Part shown: one piece after another, positions 1-8,198 of the stretch
How positions within the stretch are numbered: position 1 is the first letter of the stretch
How the letters are laid out: each line of letters begins with the position of its first letter
From: an uncultured Oscillospiraceae bacterium
GTDB taxonomy: Bacteria > Bacillota > Clostridia > Oscillospirales > Oscillospiraceae
DNA length: 64,000 nucleotides
Direction: 5' to 3'
Assembly: GCA_934569225.1 (NCBI GenBank)
Contig: CAKTKC010000008.1
Span: forward strand, 42,673-106,672
Program-made: the position numbers and the translations under genes
Notes under the pieces: generated by a model
Told to the model about the DNA's origin: nothing
What the model saw: the letters and a program-made list of their open reading frames with translations, nothing else
Databases searched by the model: none

Positions 1-2
1 CC

Positions 3-278
3 ACCGTCACGGTGTACTACGGGGTGAAGCTGCTCTTTCTGCGGCATCCGCCGACGGAACGGCTGAAGAAGATCATCGTCGCAGCCAGCGAGACGACCTT
101 CGGCCTTTACCTGATCAACCATATCTGTCTTGAAGAGACTCTTCCTGTGTTCGCGGCTTTGTATCCCCATATGCGGGTGCTGATTGCGTGCTGGATATGG
201 ACGCTCTGCGCCTGCCTTCTGGGCGGCGGCATCACCTTCCTTGTGAAGAAGATTCCCGGCGTCCGCAAGTTCCTGTAA
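3..278 (+). CDS. Acyltransferase-3 family membrane protein, C-terminal fragment
   Basis: The reading frame is already open at the left edge, so only the last ~91 residues are present. They hold two hydrophobic spans and the segment SETTFGLYLINHICLEE, which resembles the late transmembrane region of acyltransferase-3 (OafA/YrhL-type) proteins, where a serine-glycine-leucine-tyrosine-leucine-histidine pattern is common. Such proteins O-acetylate cell-surface sugars in the membrane. The tail ends with basic residues (KKIPGVRKFL), as expected for a cytoplasmic C-terminus. The catalytic N-terminal part lies outside the window, so the family call rests on a short stretch. A 20-bp perfect dyad follows the stop codon. 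Confidence 0.6.
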   Translation, partial: TVTVYYGVKLLFLRHPPTERLKKIIVAASETTFGLYLINHICLEETLPVFAALYPHMRVLIACWIWTLCACLLGGGITFLVKKIPGVRKFL

Positions 279-298
279 CGGAAAACCGCGGTTTTCCG
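279..298 (+). terminator. Dyad after the acyltransferase, possible terminator
   Basis: A perfect 10+10 bp inverted repeat (CGGAAAACCG / CGGTTTTCCG) begins two bases after the stop codon. It is followed by CCGTTTCTTGC, a weak T tract, so termination efficiency is uncertain. Confidence 0.4.
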
Positions 299-366
299 CC
301 GTTTCTTGCAATTTTGCGCTTTTCGTGGTAAGATAACGCTAATGTTTGATTCTCAGGAGGAACCCC

Positions 367-912
367 ATGAAAACCCTGATGCACATTTGCTGTGCGCCCT
401 GTGCCAATCAGCCCATCGAGGTGCTTCGCACCGACGGCTTTGAGGTCACGGGCTTCTGGTATAATCCCAACATCCATCCCGTCACCGAGTATCGCGCCCG
501 GCGGAACTGTCTGCAAGCATACGCCGAGGAAATCGAACTTCCCCTGATCCTCCGCAACGACTACGGTCTGCGCCCCTTCGTCCGGGCGGTGGTGGAGGAT
601 ATTCCGGGGCGGTGCGTCAAGTGCTACGAAATGCGCCTGTTTGAGACTGCCCGTCAGGCCGCCGAGGGGGGCTTTGACAGCTTTACGTCCTCCCTGTTCA
701 TCAGTCCCTACCAGAAGCACGAGCTGATGCGGGAGGTGGCCGAGCGGGCGGCGGCGGAGTACGGTGTGCAGTTTTTGTACCGGGATTTCCGCCCCTATTT
801 CCGCGCCGGGCAGGAGTTTGCCCGGGAACACGGCTTTTACATGCAGAAATACTGCGGCTGCATCTTCTCCGAGGAGGAGCGGTACATGAAGCCCAAGAAA
901 ATTCTTCCCTGA
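367..912 (+). CDS. queH: Epoxyqueuosine reductase QueH
   Basis: This 181-residue protein matches QueH (DUF208), the non-cobalamin enzyme that reduces epoxyqueuosine to queuosine in the tRNA anticodon loop. The N-terminus has HICCAPCAN, the middle has RCVKCYEMRL and the end has QKYCGCIFSEEER. These are the paired cysteine motifs that bind the iron-sulfur cluster and second metal site. The ATG at 367 is chosen because AGGAGG lies at 355-360, six bases upstream. An upstream ATG in the same frame lacks such a site. It is followed at 18 bases by an RNA methyltransferase, so the first genes form an RNA-modification cluster. Confidence 0.93.
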   Translation: MKTLMHICCAPCANQPIEVLRTDGFEVTGFWYNPNIHPVTEYRARRNCLQAYAEEIELPLILRNDYGLRPFVRAVVEDIPGRCVKCYEMRLFETARQAAEGGFDSFTSSLFISPYQKHELMREVAERAAAEYGVQFLYRDFRPYFRAGQEFAREHGFYMQKYCGCIFSEEERYMKPKKILP

Positions 913-930
913 GTGGGAAGTGGAGGTATT

Positions 931-2082
931 ATGTCAACTTATGAATTTTCCGTCCCCTGCCTGTTCGGGCTTGAGGGCATTGCCGGCGACGAGCTGCGGC
1001 GGCTGGATATCCCCAACGTCCGGGTGGAAAACGGCCGGGTGCTGTTTTCCGGAGAAATCCGGGACATGGCGAAGGCCAATATCTGCCTGCGCACCGGCGA
1101 GCGGGTGCTGATCGTGCTGGCGGACTTCCCGGCGAAGACCTTTGAAGAGCTGTTTCAGGGGGTCTGCCGGGCGAATCTGGAGGATTTTATCCCCAAAGAC
1201 GGTAGCTTCCCGGTGAAGGGGCACTGCCTGAACAGCCAGCTCATGAGCGTCCCGGACTGTCAGGCCATTGTGAAGAAGGCCGCCTCCCGGCGTCTGGGGG
1301 AAAAATACGGCGTCAGCTGGCTCCCGGAGACCGGGGCAAAGTACCAGCTGCAATTTTCCATTATGAATGACCGGGTGCAGCTGTATCTGGACACCTCCGG
1401 CCAGGGCCTGCACAAGCGGGGCTACCGCGCCGTGGGCAACGACGCGCCATTGCGGGAGACCCTGGCTGCCGCCATGGTCCAGCTGACCCGCTACCGGGGA
1501 CGGGAATTTCTGTGGGATCCCTTCTGCGGCTCCGGCACCATTCCCATCGAGGCGGCGCTGATCGCCCGGAACGCCGCTCCCGGCGGCCGCCGCCGGTTCG
1601 TGGCGGAGGCATTCGCATGGAGCGACAGCAGCATCTGGGACGCGGTTCGGGAGGAAGCAAAGGCAAAGGAATTCCACGGAAAGTATCAGATCCTCGGCTC
1701 GGACAACGACCCCAAGTGCGTCTCCCTAGCCATGGCTAATGCCCGGAAGGCGGGGGTGGGCGACATCATCCGCTTCGCCGACGGCGACGCCACCAAAATG
1801 GATCTGCCCGCCCAGTCCGGCATTCTCATCGGCAACCCGCCCTACGGCCAGCGGATGCTGGAGCAGCAGAGCGCCCAGCGGCTCTACGCCGCGCTGGGGC
1901 GGCACCTGAAATACGCTGACGGCTGGAAGAAATTCATCATCACCTCCGAGCCGGAGTTCGAGCATTACTTCGGCCGCCGCGCCGACAAGAAGCGCAAGCT
2001 TTACAACGGCATGATCAAGTGCGACTACTATATGTACACCGACAATTCCCGGAAAAACCAGAAAAGGGATGACAAAAAATGA
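931..2082 (+). CDS. THUMP-domain rRNA (guanine-N2) methyltransferase, RlmL/YpsC-like
   Basis: This 383-residue protein has an N-terminal THUMP-type RNA-binding region (about residues 45-155). A class I SAM methyltransferase domain follows, with DPFCGSGTIPIEAALIARN as the SAM site and GNPPYGQRM near residue 300 as the catalytic NPPY motif. It corresponds to the UPF0020 family (B. subtilis YpsC, N-terminal half of E. coli RlmL), which makes m2G in 23S rRNA. GGAGG at 922-926 fixes the ATG at 931. Its last four bases overlap the start of the lipid kinase gene (ATGA), indicating translational coupling. The exact target nucleotide cannot be read from sequence. Confidence 0.9.
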   Translation: MSTYEFSVPCLFGLEGIAGDELRRLDIPNVRVENGRVLFSGEIRDMAKANICLRTGERVLIVLADFPAKTFEELFQGVCRANLEDFIPKDGSFPVKGHCLNSQLMSVPDCQAIVKKAASRRLGEKYGVSWLPETGAKYQLQFSIMNDRVQLYLDTSGQGLHKRGYRAVGNDAPLRETLAAAMVQLTRYRGREFLWDPFCGSGTIPIEAALIARNAAPGGRRRFVAEAFAWSDSSIWDAVREEAKAKEFHGKYQILGSDNDPKCVSLAMANARKAGVGDIIRFADGDATKMDLPAQSGILIGNPPYGQRMLEQQSAQRLYAALGRHLKYADGWKKFIITSEPEFEHYFGRRADKKRKLYNGMIKCDYYMYTDNSRKNQKRDDKK

Positions 2083-3005
2083 AACACCTGTTCATCATCA
2101 ACCCGGCTGCGGGCAGCTGGGATCACACGAAGCAGTACACCGCCGCCATCGTGGAAAGCTGCAATGCCCGGGGGCTGGACTACCGCGTTGAGGTATCCAA
2201 GGCTCCGGGAGAATGCCGCCGCATCACCCGGGAAGCGGGCTTGACCGGAGAAGAATACCGCGTCTACGCCTGCGGCGGCGACGGCACCCTGAACGAAGTC
2301 GCGTCGGGGGCAGCGGGATTTCCCAACGTGGCCATCACTGCCTATTCCGGCGGCAGCGGAAACGACTTTGTCCGGCTCTTCAGCGAACCCGCCGCCTTTT
2401 CCAATCTGGAGCGGCTGCTGGACGCCAGGGAAGTCACCTTCGACATGATCCGCTGCAACGACGATTACGCCCTGAACATCTGCTCTGTGGGCTTAGACGC
2501 CCGCATCGGCACCGATGTCGCCCGGTACAAGCGGCTTCCTCTGCTCCAGGGCTTCCGCGCCTATGCCGCGTCCACGGTGGTGAACGTGGTGCGGGGCATT
2601 GCGGAGCACTATGTGGTCGAGATCTGCGGCGAGACCATCGACGCCCAGCAGACCATGATCTGCGTGTGCAACGGGCGGTTCTACGGCGGCGGCTTCAACC
2701 CCGTACCGGAGGCCGACCCCACCGACGGGCTTCTGGACGTGCTTCTGGTGAAGAAGGTGAGCCGCTTGCAGGTGTCCTCCATCATCGGGAAATACAAGAA
2801 CGGCCAGTACAAGGACTATCCCGACATTATCCGCCATTTCCGGACGGACAGTCTGAAAATCCTCTGCGACAAGCCCACCGCCATCAACTTAGACGGAGAG
2901 CTGCGCACCTCCGACGTGGTGAACATCTCCGTGGCGAAGGAGAAGGTGCGCTTCTTCTATCCCAAGGATTTGAGCTGGCAGGCAAAGGAACCGGCGCACT
3001 GCTGA
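2079..3005 (+). CDS. Diacylglycerol/lipid kinase (DagK/YegS family)
   Basis: The 308-residue protein begins KHLFIINPAAGS and carries CGGDGTLNEVASG near residue 65 and YSGGSGNDFVR near residue 90. These are the nucleotide- and catalytic-site motifs of the DAGK catalytic domain. FNLDGE-type residues near the C-terminus appear as AINLDGELR. Family members phosphorylate diacylglycerol or related lipids at the inner face of the membrane. In Gram-positives DgkB recycles diacylglycerol from lipoteichoic acid synthesis. The start overlaps the preceding stop by four bases. A strong bidirectional terminator follows. Substrate is inferred from family only. Confidence 0.88.
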   Translation: MKHLFIINPAAGSWDHTKQYTAAIVESCNARGLDYRVEVSKAPGECRRITREAGLTGEEYRVYACGGDGTLNEVASGAAGFPNVAITAYSGGSGNDFVRLFSEPAAFSNLERLLDAREVTFDMIRCNDDYALNICSVGLDARIGTDVARYKRLPLLQGFRAYAASTVVNVVRGIAEHYVVEICGETIDAQQTMICVCNGRFYGGGFNPVPEADPTDGLLDVLLVKKVSRLQVSSIIGKYKNGQYKDYPDIIRHFRTDSLKILCDKPTAINLDGELRTSDVVNISVAKEKVRFFYPKDLSWQAKEPAHC

Positions 3006-3014
3006 AAAATACAT

Positions 3015-3051
3015 AAACGCGGACATTTCACCCGAAATGTCCGCGTTTTTT
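3015..3051. terminator. Bidirectional Rho-independent terminator
   Basis: A 15-bp perfect stem (3015-3029 with 3034-3048, loop ACCC) is followed by T6 on the plus strand and flanked by A3 on the other side. It separates the lipid kinase from the convergent GH25 gene, whose TAA stop codon lies inside the T tract. Confidence 0.9.
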
Positions 3052-4108
3052 ACGGCATATACACATTGATATCCACATCAGCGTTGATGCCGGGGACTCT
3101 GCCCGTGCAGGTGTACTGCCACATTTCCACCTTCCAGGGGTAGCGCATTCTGTCCTGATACAGCGCCAGCCAGAAGGGGAAATCCTCCAGTTCGCTCAGG
3201 TAGTACAGGTTTTCCGACTGGTGCCAGTTGAAGTAGACCATGGGCTGATAGCCCAGACCCTTCATTTTCTCGCAGAAGTACAGCTGGATATCCGTCAGCG
3301 TCCGGGCGTCCATGTTGGCCGTCCGGGCATCGCTGGTGGGAATTTCCCAGTCCAATATGATGGGCATGTCCAGCCGGTAGTCCCCCAGAATGCTCAGCAT
3401 GTATTCGATCTCCTGATCGGCCTCATCCATGTTCAGCGCCTGAGAAAAGAAGTACGCGCCGATGGGAAGCCCCGCCTCCGTCGCTCCTGCAAGATTCTTC
3501 TGGGCGTATTCGTCCTCCACCAGCTTGCCGCTGCCGTAGCCCCGATAGCCTAAGCGGATGATGGCAAAGTCAATGCCGGAACGGGCGACCTTCTTCCAGT
3601 CGATGTCCCCCTGAAACGCGGAGACATCCACGCCGGAATAGCTGTCAGTGCGCAGACAGGTCAGGTAGTTATGGCTGTTGTACTGGAAATCCAGACGCCC
3701 GTAGGGGTTCGGATCCGGGGGGATGGTCGGCTCGGCGGTGGGTTCCGTTTCCTCCGGCTCCGTTTCCGGCTCCGGGGCAACCGGCGGCTCCGTCATTTCC
3801 TCGTGATGCCGCCGCACCACCAGGGCTTCCGGGTCGTCCGCGGCCTTGTAATAGGGGCGGCACAGGATCGCCACCCATGCCAGCGCCGCCGCGGCAAGTA
3901 AGGCGATGGCGGCCAGGATCCATTCCGGACGAATCCGTTTTTTCGGCGGGGCAGGCAGTTCCGGCGGGTAGATTTCATCTAGGATTACCACGGAATCTTC
4001 CGTGGAAAAATCTTCCTCCGGGACAGGCTCGCCCGGCCGCAGCGGCGGCATTCCTTCCGGCTTCTGAGCCTCGGCTGCCTCGTTTTCCAAATTGTCAATG
4101 GTTTCCAT
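3050..4108 (-). CDS. Membrane-anchored GH25 muramidase (lysozyme)
   Basis: This 352-residue protein has an acidic cytoplasmic N-terminus and one membrane span (about 64-83). A proline/glutamate/threonine-rich linker follows (about 100-135), then an external glycoside hydrolase 25 domain from about residue 158. GVDVSAFQGDIDW and the ILDWEIP strand supply the acidic catalytic residues. The typical MWQYT and DVDINVY strands close the barrel. GH25 enzymes cut the beta-1,4 bond between MurNAc and GlcNAc in peptidoglycan. The ATG at 4108 is chosen because AGGAGGCGGG lies directly upstream. In-frame codons further upstream lack a ribosome site. It likely remodels the cell's own wall rather than acting as a toxin. 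Confidence 0.92.
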   Translation of the reverse strand: METIDNLENEAAEAQKPEGMPPLRPGEPVPEEDFSTEDSVVILDEIYPPELPAPPKKRIRPEWILAAIALLAAAALAWVAILCRPYYKAADDPEALVVRRHHEEMTEPPVAPEPETEPEETEPTAEPTIPPDPNPYGRLDFQYNSHNYLTCLRTDSYSGVDVSAFQGDIDWKKVARSGIDFAIIRLGYRGYGSGKLVEDEYAQKNLAGATEAGLPIGAYFFSQALNMDEADQEIEYMLSILGDYRLDMPIILDWEIPTSDARTANMDARTLTDIQLYFCEKMKGLGYQPMVYFNWHQSENLYYLSELEDFPFWLALYQDRMRYPWKVEMWQYTCTGRVPGINADVDINVYMP

Positions 4109-4140
4109 GACCCGCCTCCTTTCCTGCATTCTTACGATAC

Positions 4141-4169
4141 AGTATACCACATTTTTCGCGCCGTGCCAA
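4141..4169 (-). promoter_or_regulatory. Promoter of the GH25 gene
   Basis: On the minus strand TTGGCA (4164-4169) and TATACT (4141-4146) are separated by 17 bases, 33 bases upstream of the chosen start codon. Confidence 0.65.
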
Positions 4170-4226
4170 TAGGAATCGGGCGCTTAAGGCAATCTTAAAC
4201 ATTCCGTTAATTTTGGTCATAAGCTG

Positions 4227-4254
4227 TTGCATTCGCCGCTTTTTACAATATAAT
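4227..4254 (+). promoter_or_regulatory. Promoter of the zinc-ribbon membrane protein gene
   Basis: TTGCAT (4227-4232) and TATAAT (4249-4254) are 16 bases apart, 36 bases before the ATG at 4291. It diverges from the GH25 promoter. Confidence 0.7.
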
Positions 4255-4290
4255 AATGAATAAACATTTCTCTGGCAAAAGGTGATTTTT

Positions 4291-4704
4291 ATGAATGGAA
4301 TCAGCAGCTGGCTCCGGCAGTTTTCCGCGAAACTCTCTGCGGGACTGCGCAGCTTCATGGCCGGGCGTTACGGCACCGACCGGCTGAATATGGTAATTCT
4401 GTGTGCGGGTCTGTTTTGCAGCCTGCTGTCGGTGTGGGTCACGGCGGCACCGATGAATATTGTCTTCTGGGCGCTGAGCTACGGCCTGATGATCTGGGCG
4501 ATTTTCCGCACCCTGTCCCGGAACACCTACAAGCGGTATCAGGAAAACCGGAAATTTCTCCAGTTTTTCACTCGCCTGAAGGACAGACAGAACCGCTATT
4601 TTGACTGCCCCAAGTGCCGCCAGCTGGTGCGCGTCCCCAGAGGAAAGGGGAAAATCGCCATCACTTGCCCCCGGTGCAAGGAAAAGTTCATCCGGAAGAC
4701 TTGA
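4291..4704 (+). CDS. Small membrane protein with C-terminal zinc ribbon
   Basis: The 137-residue protein has two predicted membrane helices in the middle (NMVILCAGLFCSLLSVWVTA and MNIVFWALSYGLMIWAIF). A cytoplasmic C-terminal zinc ribbon follows with CPKCRQLVRVPRGKGKI and CPRCKEKF (two CxxC knuckles). Similar proteins are frequent in Clostridia but have no assigned function; the ribbon could bind RNA, DNA or a partner protein. AAGGTGAT ends four bases before ATG 4291. A GTG at 4282 is an alternative start that would add three residues. It stands alone between its own promoter and a terminator. Confidence 0.75.
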   Translation: MNGISSWLRQFSAKLSAGLRSFMAGRYGTDRLNMVILCAGLFCSLLSVWVTAAPMNIVFWALSYGLMIWAIFRTLSRNTYKRYQENRKFLQFFTRLKDRQNRYFDCPKCRQLVRVPRGKGKIAITCPRCKEKFIRKT

Positions 4705-4709
4705 CAGAC

Positions 4710-4746
4710 ACAAGCCGCCGCAAAGTTTCACTTTGCGGCGGCTTGT
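4710..4746. terminator. Terminator between convergent genes
   Basis: A 17-bp stem (4710-4726 with 4730-4746, loop TTC) lies between the zinc-ribbon gene and the convergent PdaA-like gene. T tracts are short on both sides (GCGTTTCTG and GTCAAG on the complement). Confidence 0.75.
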
Positions 4747-4755
4747 GCGTTTCTG

Positions 4756-5532
4756 TCATGACGCAAACAATTCCTCCACCGTGGCGAACCGGTAGCCCTC
4801 TTCCTCCCATTTGGTCAGCAGCTCGTCGAGGATTTCCGCGTTGGTTCTGGAGGTGGAGTGGAGCAGCACCACCGCGCCGGGGTGGGTTCTCGGCAGCAGC
4901 TTTGCAAACGCCTGCTCCCGGGTGGGCTGGGAGTCGTTGTTCCAGTCCACATAGGCAAGGCTCCAGAAAACTGTCCGGTAGCCCAGCTCCTGCGCCATGC
5001 GGAGGTTTTCCTCACTGTAGATTCCCTGGGGCGGACGGTAGTATTTGGGCATGTCCTGACCGGTGGTGTCCTTGTACAGCGCTTCCAGGTCTTGCAGCTC
5101 CTTCGTGAACGCTGCTTTGCCGGAAATTTTGCTCATGTCGTAGTGGTGCATGGTGTGGTTGCCCACGGTATGCCCTTCCTCCGTCATCCGGCGTACCAGA
5201 TCGGCGTTTTTCTCAATGTAGTTGCCCACCAGGAAAAAGGCGGCCTTGACGTTGTGCTTTTGCAGGGTGTCCAGAATTTTCTCCGTGCAGCCGTTTTCGT
5301 AGCCCGCGTCAAAGGTCAGGTACAGCACCTTTTCCGACGTGCTGCCGATGTACGCGGCGTCGTACCGCTTTAACTGGTCGATTCCGGCATTGCCGACGGG
5401 CGGCGCGCCCTCCTGCCGGAAGCTCAGCCCCCAGGAGCCGGTGGGCAGGGCGCTGCCCGAAAAAATCCCCACCGCCGTCACCGCCGCCGCGGTCAGCGCC
5501 GCCAGTAAGATCAATAAATCCCGTTTTCGCAA
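4756..5532 (-). CDS. PdaA-like polysaccharide deacetylase
   Basis: This 258-residue protein has an N-terminal signal anchor (residues 5-27) and a NodB-type carbohydrate esterase 4 domain. TFDAGYEN (73-80) supplies the aspartates and GNHTMHH (124-130) the metal-binding histidines. YRPPQGIYS and the HPGAVVLLHS strand complete the active site. The DAGYENG variant is characteristic of PdaA, which de-N-acetylates MurNAc to make muramic-delta-lactam in the spore cortex, so a sporulation role is plausible. The start is a TTG at 5532: GGGAGGGG lies seven bases upstream and only this start gives a full signal sequence. That ribosome site is the right arm of a terminator-like hairpin. Confidence 0.85.
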   Translation of the reverse strand: MRKRDLLILLAALTAAAVTAVGIFSGSALPTGSWGLSFRQEGAPPVGNAGIDQLKRYDAAYIGSTSEKVLYLTFDAGYENGCTEKILDTLQKHNVKAAFFLVGNYIEKNADLVRRMTEEGHTVGNHTMHHYDMSKISGKAAFTKELQDLEALYKDTTGQDMPKYYRPPQGIYSEENLRMAQELGYRTVFWSLAYVDWNNDSQPTREQAFAKLLPRTHPGAVVLLHSTSRTNAEILDELLTKWEEEGYRFATVEELFAS

Positions 5533-5577
5533 AAAACATCCCCTCCCTGGGACATCCTATGCCCTGGGGAGGGGATG
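5531..5577 (-). terminator. Terminator-like hairpin containing the deacetylase ribosome site
   Basis: Read on the minus strand, CATCCCCTCC (5577-5568) pairs with GGAGGGGATG (5546-5537) and is followed directly by T6 (5536-5531). It is a terminator for the upstream ADP-ribosylglycohydrolase gene. The right arm is also the Shine-Dalgarno of the deacetylase, and the T tract runs into its TTG start codon. Confidence 0.7.
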
Positions 5578-5590
5578 TATTCATTTTCGG

Positions 5591-6691
5591 TTACTGTCCG
5601 CCGTGGAGGTATTTGTAGTCCCAGTCCAGATCGAACAGCTTGTTGCCCCGCTCCATGGGACAGCCGGTGTACAGGTCGTCCGCCAGCTCCCGCAGAACCT
5701 CCGCAGGCTCCAGGCACTCGATATAAAAGTCCGGCAGGGCTTCCTCCCCCAGCCGCGCTCCCAGGATGGCGCCGGTGACGGCACCCACAGCGGCGCTGCG
5801 GCCGGAGTGGTTCACCGCCGCGATCATGGCGCTGTCGAAGTCGGCGGAGTTGGTCAGGCAGGTGTAAATGGCCCCGGCAAGCACCTGGGCGGCGCTGTCG
5901 CAGCCTAAGCGCTCCATAACGTCCACAGGGCTGAGATTGGGGGATTCCGAGTAGGTGATGGCGTGGCGCACCAATGTCGCGACCTCGAAGGCCTGGCTGT
6001 ACTGGTGGCCGAACTGTTCCTTCATGGCCTCCACAGATTCCACCACCAGGCGTTTCAGGGGCAGATGGGGCTGACGGATAAGACGGCTCATGATGTGCGC
6101 CAGCACCGCCCCGGAGAGAAACGCCGAAGGATTTCCCTGGGTCAGCGCCACGGCTTCCGCCCCCAGCAGATCGATCTCATGCTGGTCGGTGCGGTCTTCG
6201 TGGAAAAACAGCCCGACGCCGATGGCGGTGGTGATGCCGCCGGGGCCGTCATAATTGTTGGCGGGGGTTTCGGGGGTTCCCAGAGCGGGGCGGCTGAGGG
6301 TGTCCAGCATCCGGGTGTCCATGCAGTGGCGGCGGCAAAGCTCGGCTTTCCGCAGAAGCCAGCAATAATTCCGGGTGGGGCGTCCCCAGGGGCGCTGAGA
6401 GGCGGCCCATTCCCGGCTGCTCATGCCCACGTATTTGATAAAGGGCGCCATTTTCCCCAGCATCTGCCCCCGGGTCAGGCCAAACAGCAGACCGTTGCAG
6501 GTGAACGCCGCCAGCTGGGTATAGGAGGTGACGTCGGCATAGCCGTTGACCAGATCGTAGCCCAGCAGGCCGTTGGGGCCGTAGTCCTCCTGAATCTCCT
6601 GCCAGCTGCGGTTGTCCACGGTGTATCCCATGGCGTCCCCCACTGCCAGTCCCAGCAGGCACCCACGGTATGACGACTGCGAAACGGCCAT
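5591..6691 (-). CDS. ADP-ribosylglycohydrolase family protein
   Basis: The 366-residue protein begins with YRGCLLGLAVGDAMGYTVD, the nucleotide/metal-binding start of the ADP-ribosylglycohydrolase (DraG/ARH) fold. It ends the core with AVNHSGRSAAVGAVTGAILGA, the second metal-binding region, where a serine stands in the usual SDT/D position. The family removes ADP-ribose from arginine or serine side chains, or hydrolyses related compounds, using two magnesium ions. GGGAGGG lies seven bases before the ATG. The usual aspartate in the 'DSDT' motif is not seen, since HSGRSAA replaces it, so activity or substrate may differ. It has its own promoter at 6727-6755. Confidence 0.8.
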   Translation of the reverse strand: MAVSQSSYRGCLLGLAVGDAMGYTVDNRSWQEIQEDYGPNGLLGYDLVNGYADVTSYTQLAAFTCNGLLFGLTRGQMLGKMAPFIKYVGMSSREWAASQRPWGRPTRNYCWLLRKAELCRRHCMDTRMLDTLSRPALGTPETPANNYDGPGGITTAIGVGLFFHEDRTDQHEIDLLGAEAVALTQGNPSAFLSGAVLAHIMSRLIRQPHLPLKRLVVESVEAMKEQFGHQYSQAFEVATLVRHAITYSESPNLSPVDVMERLGCDSAAQVLAGAIYTCLTNSADFDSAMIAAVNHSGRSAAVGAVTGAILGARLGEEALPDFYIECLEPAEVLRELADDLYTGCPMERGNKLFDLDWDYKYLHGGQ

Positions 6692-6726
6692 ATCTGTCCC
6701 TCCCCTGCAAATATCTTCCTCCGCTT

Positions 6727-6755
6727 ATTATACCCTCCGACCCGGGAAAAGGCAA
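6727..6755 (-). promoter_or_regulatory. Promoter of the ADP-ribosylglycohydrolase gene
   Basis: Minus strand TTGCCT (6750-6755) and TATAAT (6727-6732) are 17 bases apart, 36 bases upstream of the ATG. Confidence 0.7.
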
Positions 6756-6762
6756 GGGAAAT

Positions 6763-8130
6763 CTACGCCAGCCCCCCGGAAATCGCCGCCAGCGCCGCCG
6801 ACAGCCGTTCCTCCTTCAGGCCGGAGTAATTGATCACCAGACAGTGCAAATCTTCCGACTGGTCGTGGTAGTAGCTGCTCAAAGCTCTGACCCGGATGCC
6901 CAGCGTTGCCAGCTTTTCCGTCAGCGACTGATCGGAAAGGGACGTATCCACGTTCAGCAGGAAATGCAGTCCCGCGTCCTGTTCCTGAATGGTCAGCTTG
7001 TGGGAAAAGCTGCAATTTTCCAGCAGAGAAACCACGGTATTCCGGCGGCTTTTGTAGAATTTCCGCATTCGGTTGATGTGCTTCTCAAAAAAGCCCCGGC
7101 CTATAAACCGCGCCAGCGTGTATTGCTCAAAGCTGGGAACGGTGCAGCTGTAGAACCCCAGCTTCTGCTGGAACGCCGCCATCAGCCCCGCGGGCAGCAC
7201 CATGTAGCTGATTCGGATGGAGGGCGCAAGGCTCTTGGAGAAGCTGTTCATGTAGATCACCCGTCCGCCGTCGTCCAGGGACTGCATGGCGGGTACGGGA
7301 TGGGCGTCGAAGCGGAATTCCGAGTCGTAGTCGTCCTCGATGATCCATTTTTCGCCCCCATTTGCCCAGTCCAGCAGCTCCCGTCTCCGGCTCACCGGGG
7401 TGACGATGCCGGTTGGAAAGTGGTGGGAGGGGGAGATGTGCAGCACGTCGGCGCTGCCGAGACTTTCCGGGAGGACGCCCCGGTCGTCCATGGCGGCGCT
7501 GACGGTCTGAACGCCCCCGGCGGCGTAGATCTTCCGGATTTTTCCGTACCCCGGCTCCTCCACTGCGTAGACCTTCTCCCGCCCCAGCAACTGGATCAGA
7601 AGATTGTACAGAAAGTCCGTTCCCGCGCCGATCAGGATGTTCTCCGGATCCACCCGCATTCCCCGGAAGGCCGCCAGATGTCCGGCAATGGCTTGCCGCA
7701 GCTCCGGGATGCCCCGGTTGGGCAGGGGCGCGAGAAGCGCTTCTCCAAAGTCCAGCATGACCTCCCGCTGCAACCGCGACCAGACGGAGAAGGGAAACTG
7801 CTCCGTGCCGTTGGCGGTCAGGTCGAGAAGGCAGGCTGCGTCCTCCTTCGGGCGGCACACCGGGGCGGCGGGCACCGGGGCGCGGCGCTCCACCGTCTCC
7901 ACGAAATAGCCCACCTTCTCCTTTGAGCAGATGTAGCCCTCGGACAGCAGCTGGCTGTAGGCGGTTTCCACGGTGATCTTGCTGACCTCCAGATTCTCCG
8001 CCAGCGCCCGTTTTGAGGGCAGCTTTTCCCCGGGACGCAGCGCCCCGGACAGAATATCCCCCCGGATGCAGCGGTAAAGCGCTTCATAAAGGGGGACACC
8101 CGGGGATTTTTTCAGCTCGTAGGTTAACAT
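6763..8130 (-). CDS. MocR/PdxR-family transcriptional regulator (GntR-aminotransferase fusion)
   Basis: The 455-residue protein combines an N-terminal GntR winged helix (about 1-75; LYEALYRCIRGDILSGALRPGEKLPSKRALAENLEVSKITVETAY) with a fold-type I aminotransferase domain. IIEDDYDSEFRFD binds the PLP ring and MNSFSKSLAPSIRISYMVLP contains the PLP lysine. MocR proteins use PLP chemistry as an effector sensor rather than for catalysis. They often control pyridoxal synthesis, GABA or transporter genes. No pdx or gab gene is nearby, so the target is unknown. The ATG at 8130 is preceded by AAGGAG about 11 bases away; an in-frame GTG further upstream would add an atypical basic leader. Confidence 0.9.
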   Translation of the reverse strand: MLTYELKKSPGVPLYEALYRCIRGDILSGALRPGEKLPSKRALAENLEVSKITVETAYSQLLSEGYICSKEKVGYFVETVERRAPVPAAPVCRPKEDAACLLDLTANGTEQFPFSVWSRLQREVMLDFGEALLAPLPNRGIPELRQAIAGHLAAFRGMRVDPENILIGAGTDFLYNLLIQLLGREKVYAVEEPGYGKIRKIYAAGGVQTVSAAMDDRGVLPESLGSADVLHISPSHHFPTGIVTPVSRRRELLDWANGGEKWIIEDDYDSEFRFDAHPVPAMQSLDDGGRVIYMNSFSKSLAPSIRISYMVLPAGLMAAFQQKLGFYSCTVPSFEQYTLARFIGRGFFEKHINRMRKFYKSRRNTVVSLLENCSFSHKLTIQEQDAGLHFLLNVDTSLSDQSLTEKLATLGIRVRALSSYYHDQSEDLHCLVINYSGLKEERLSAALAAISGGLA

Positions 8131-8198
8131 AACTTCTTCTCCTTGGGTGTAGGGAATTGAACTAACAGACGATTGGGATTTTTTACGGCGAACCGGTT

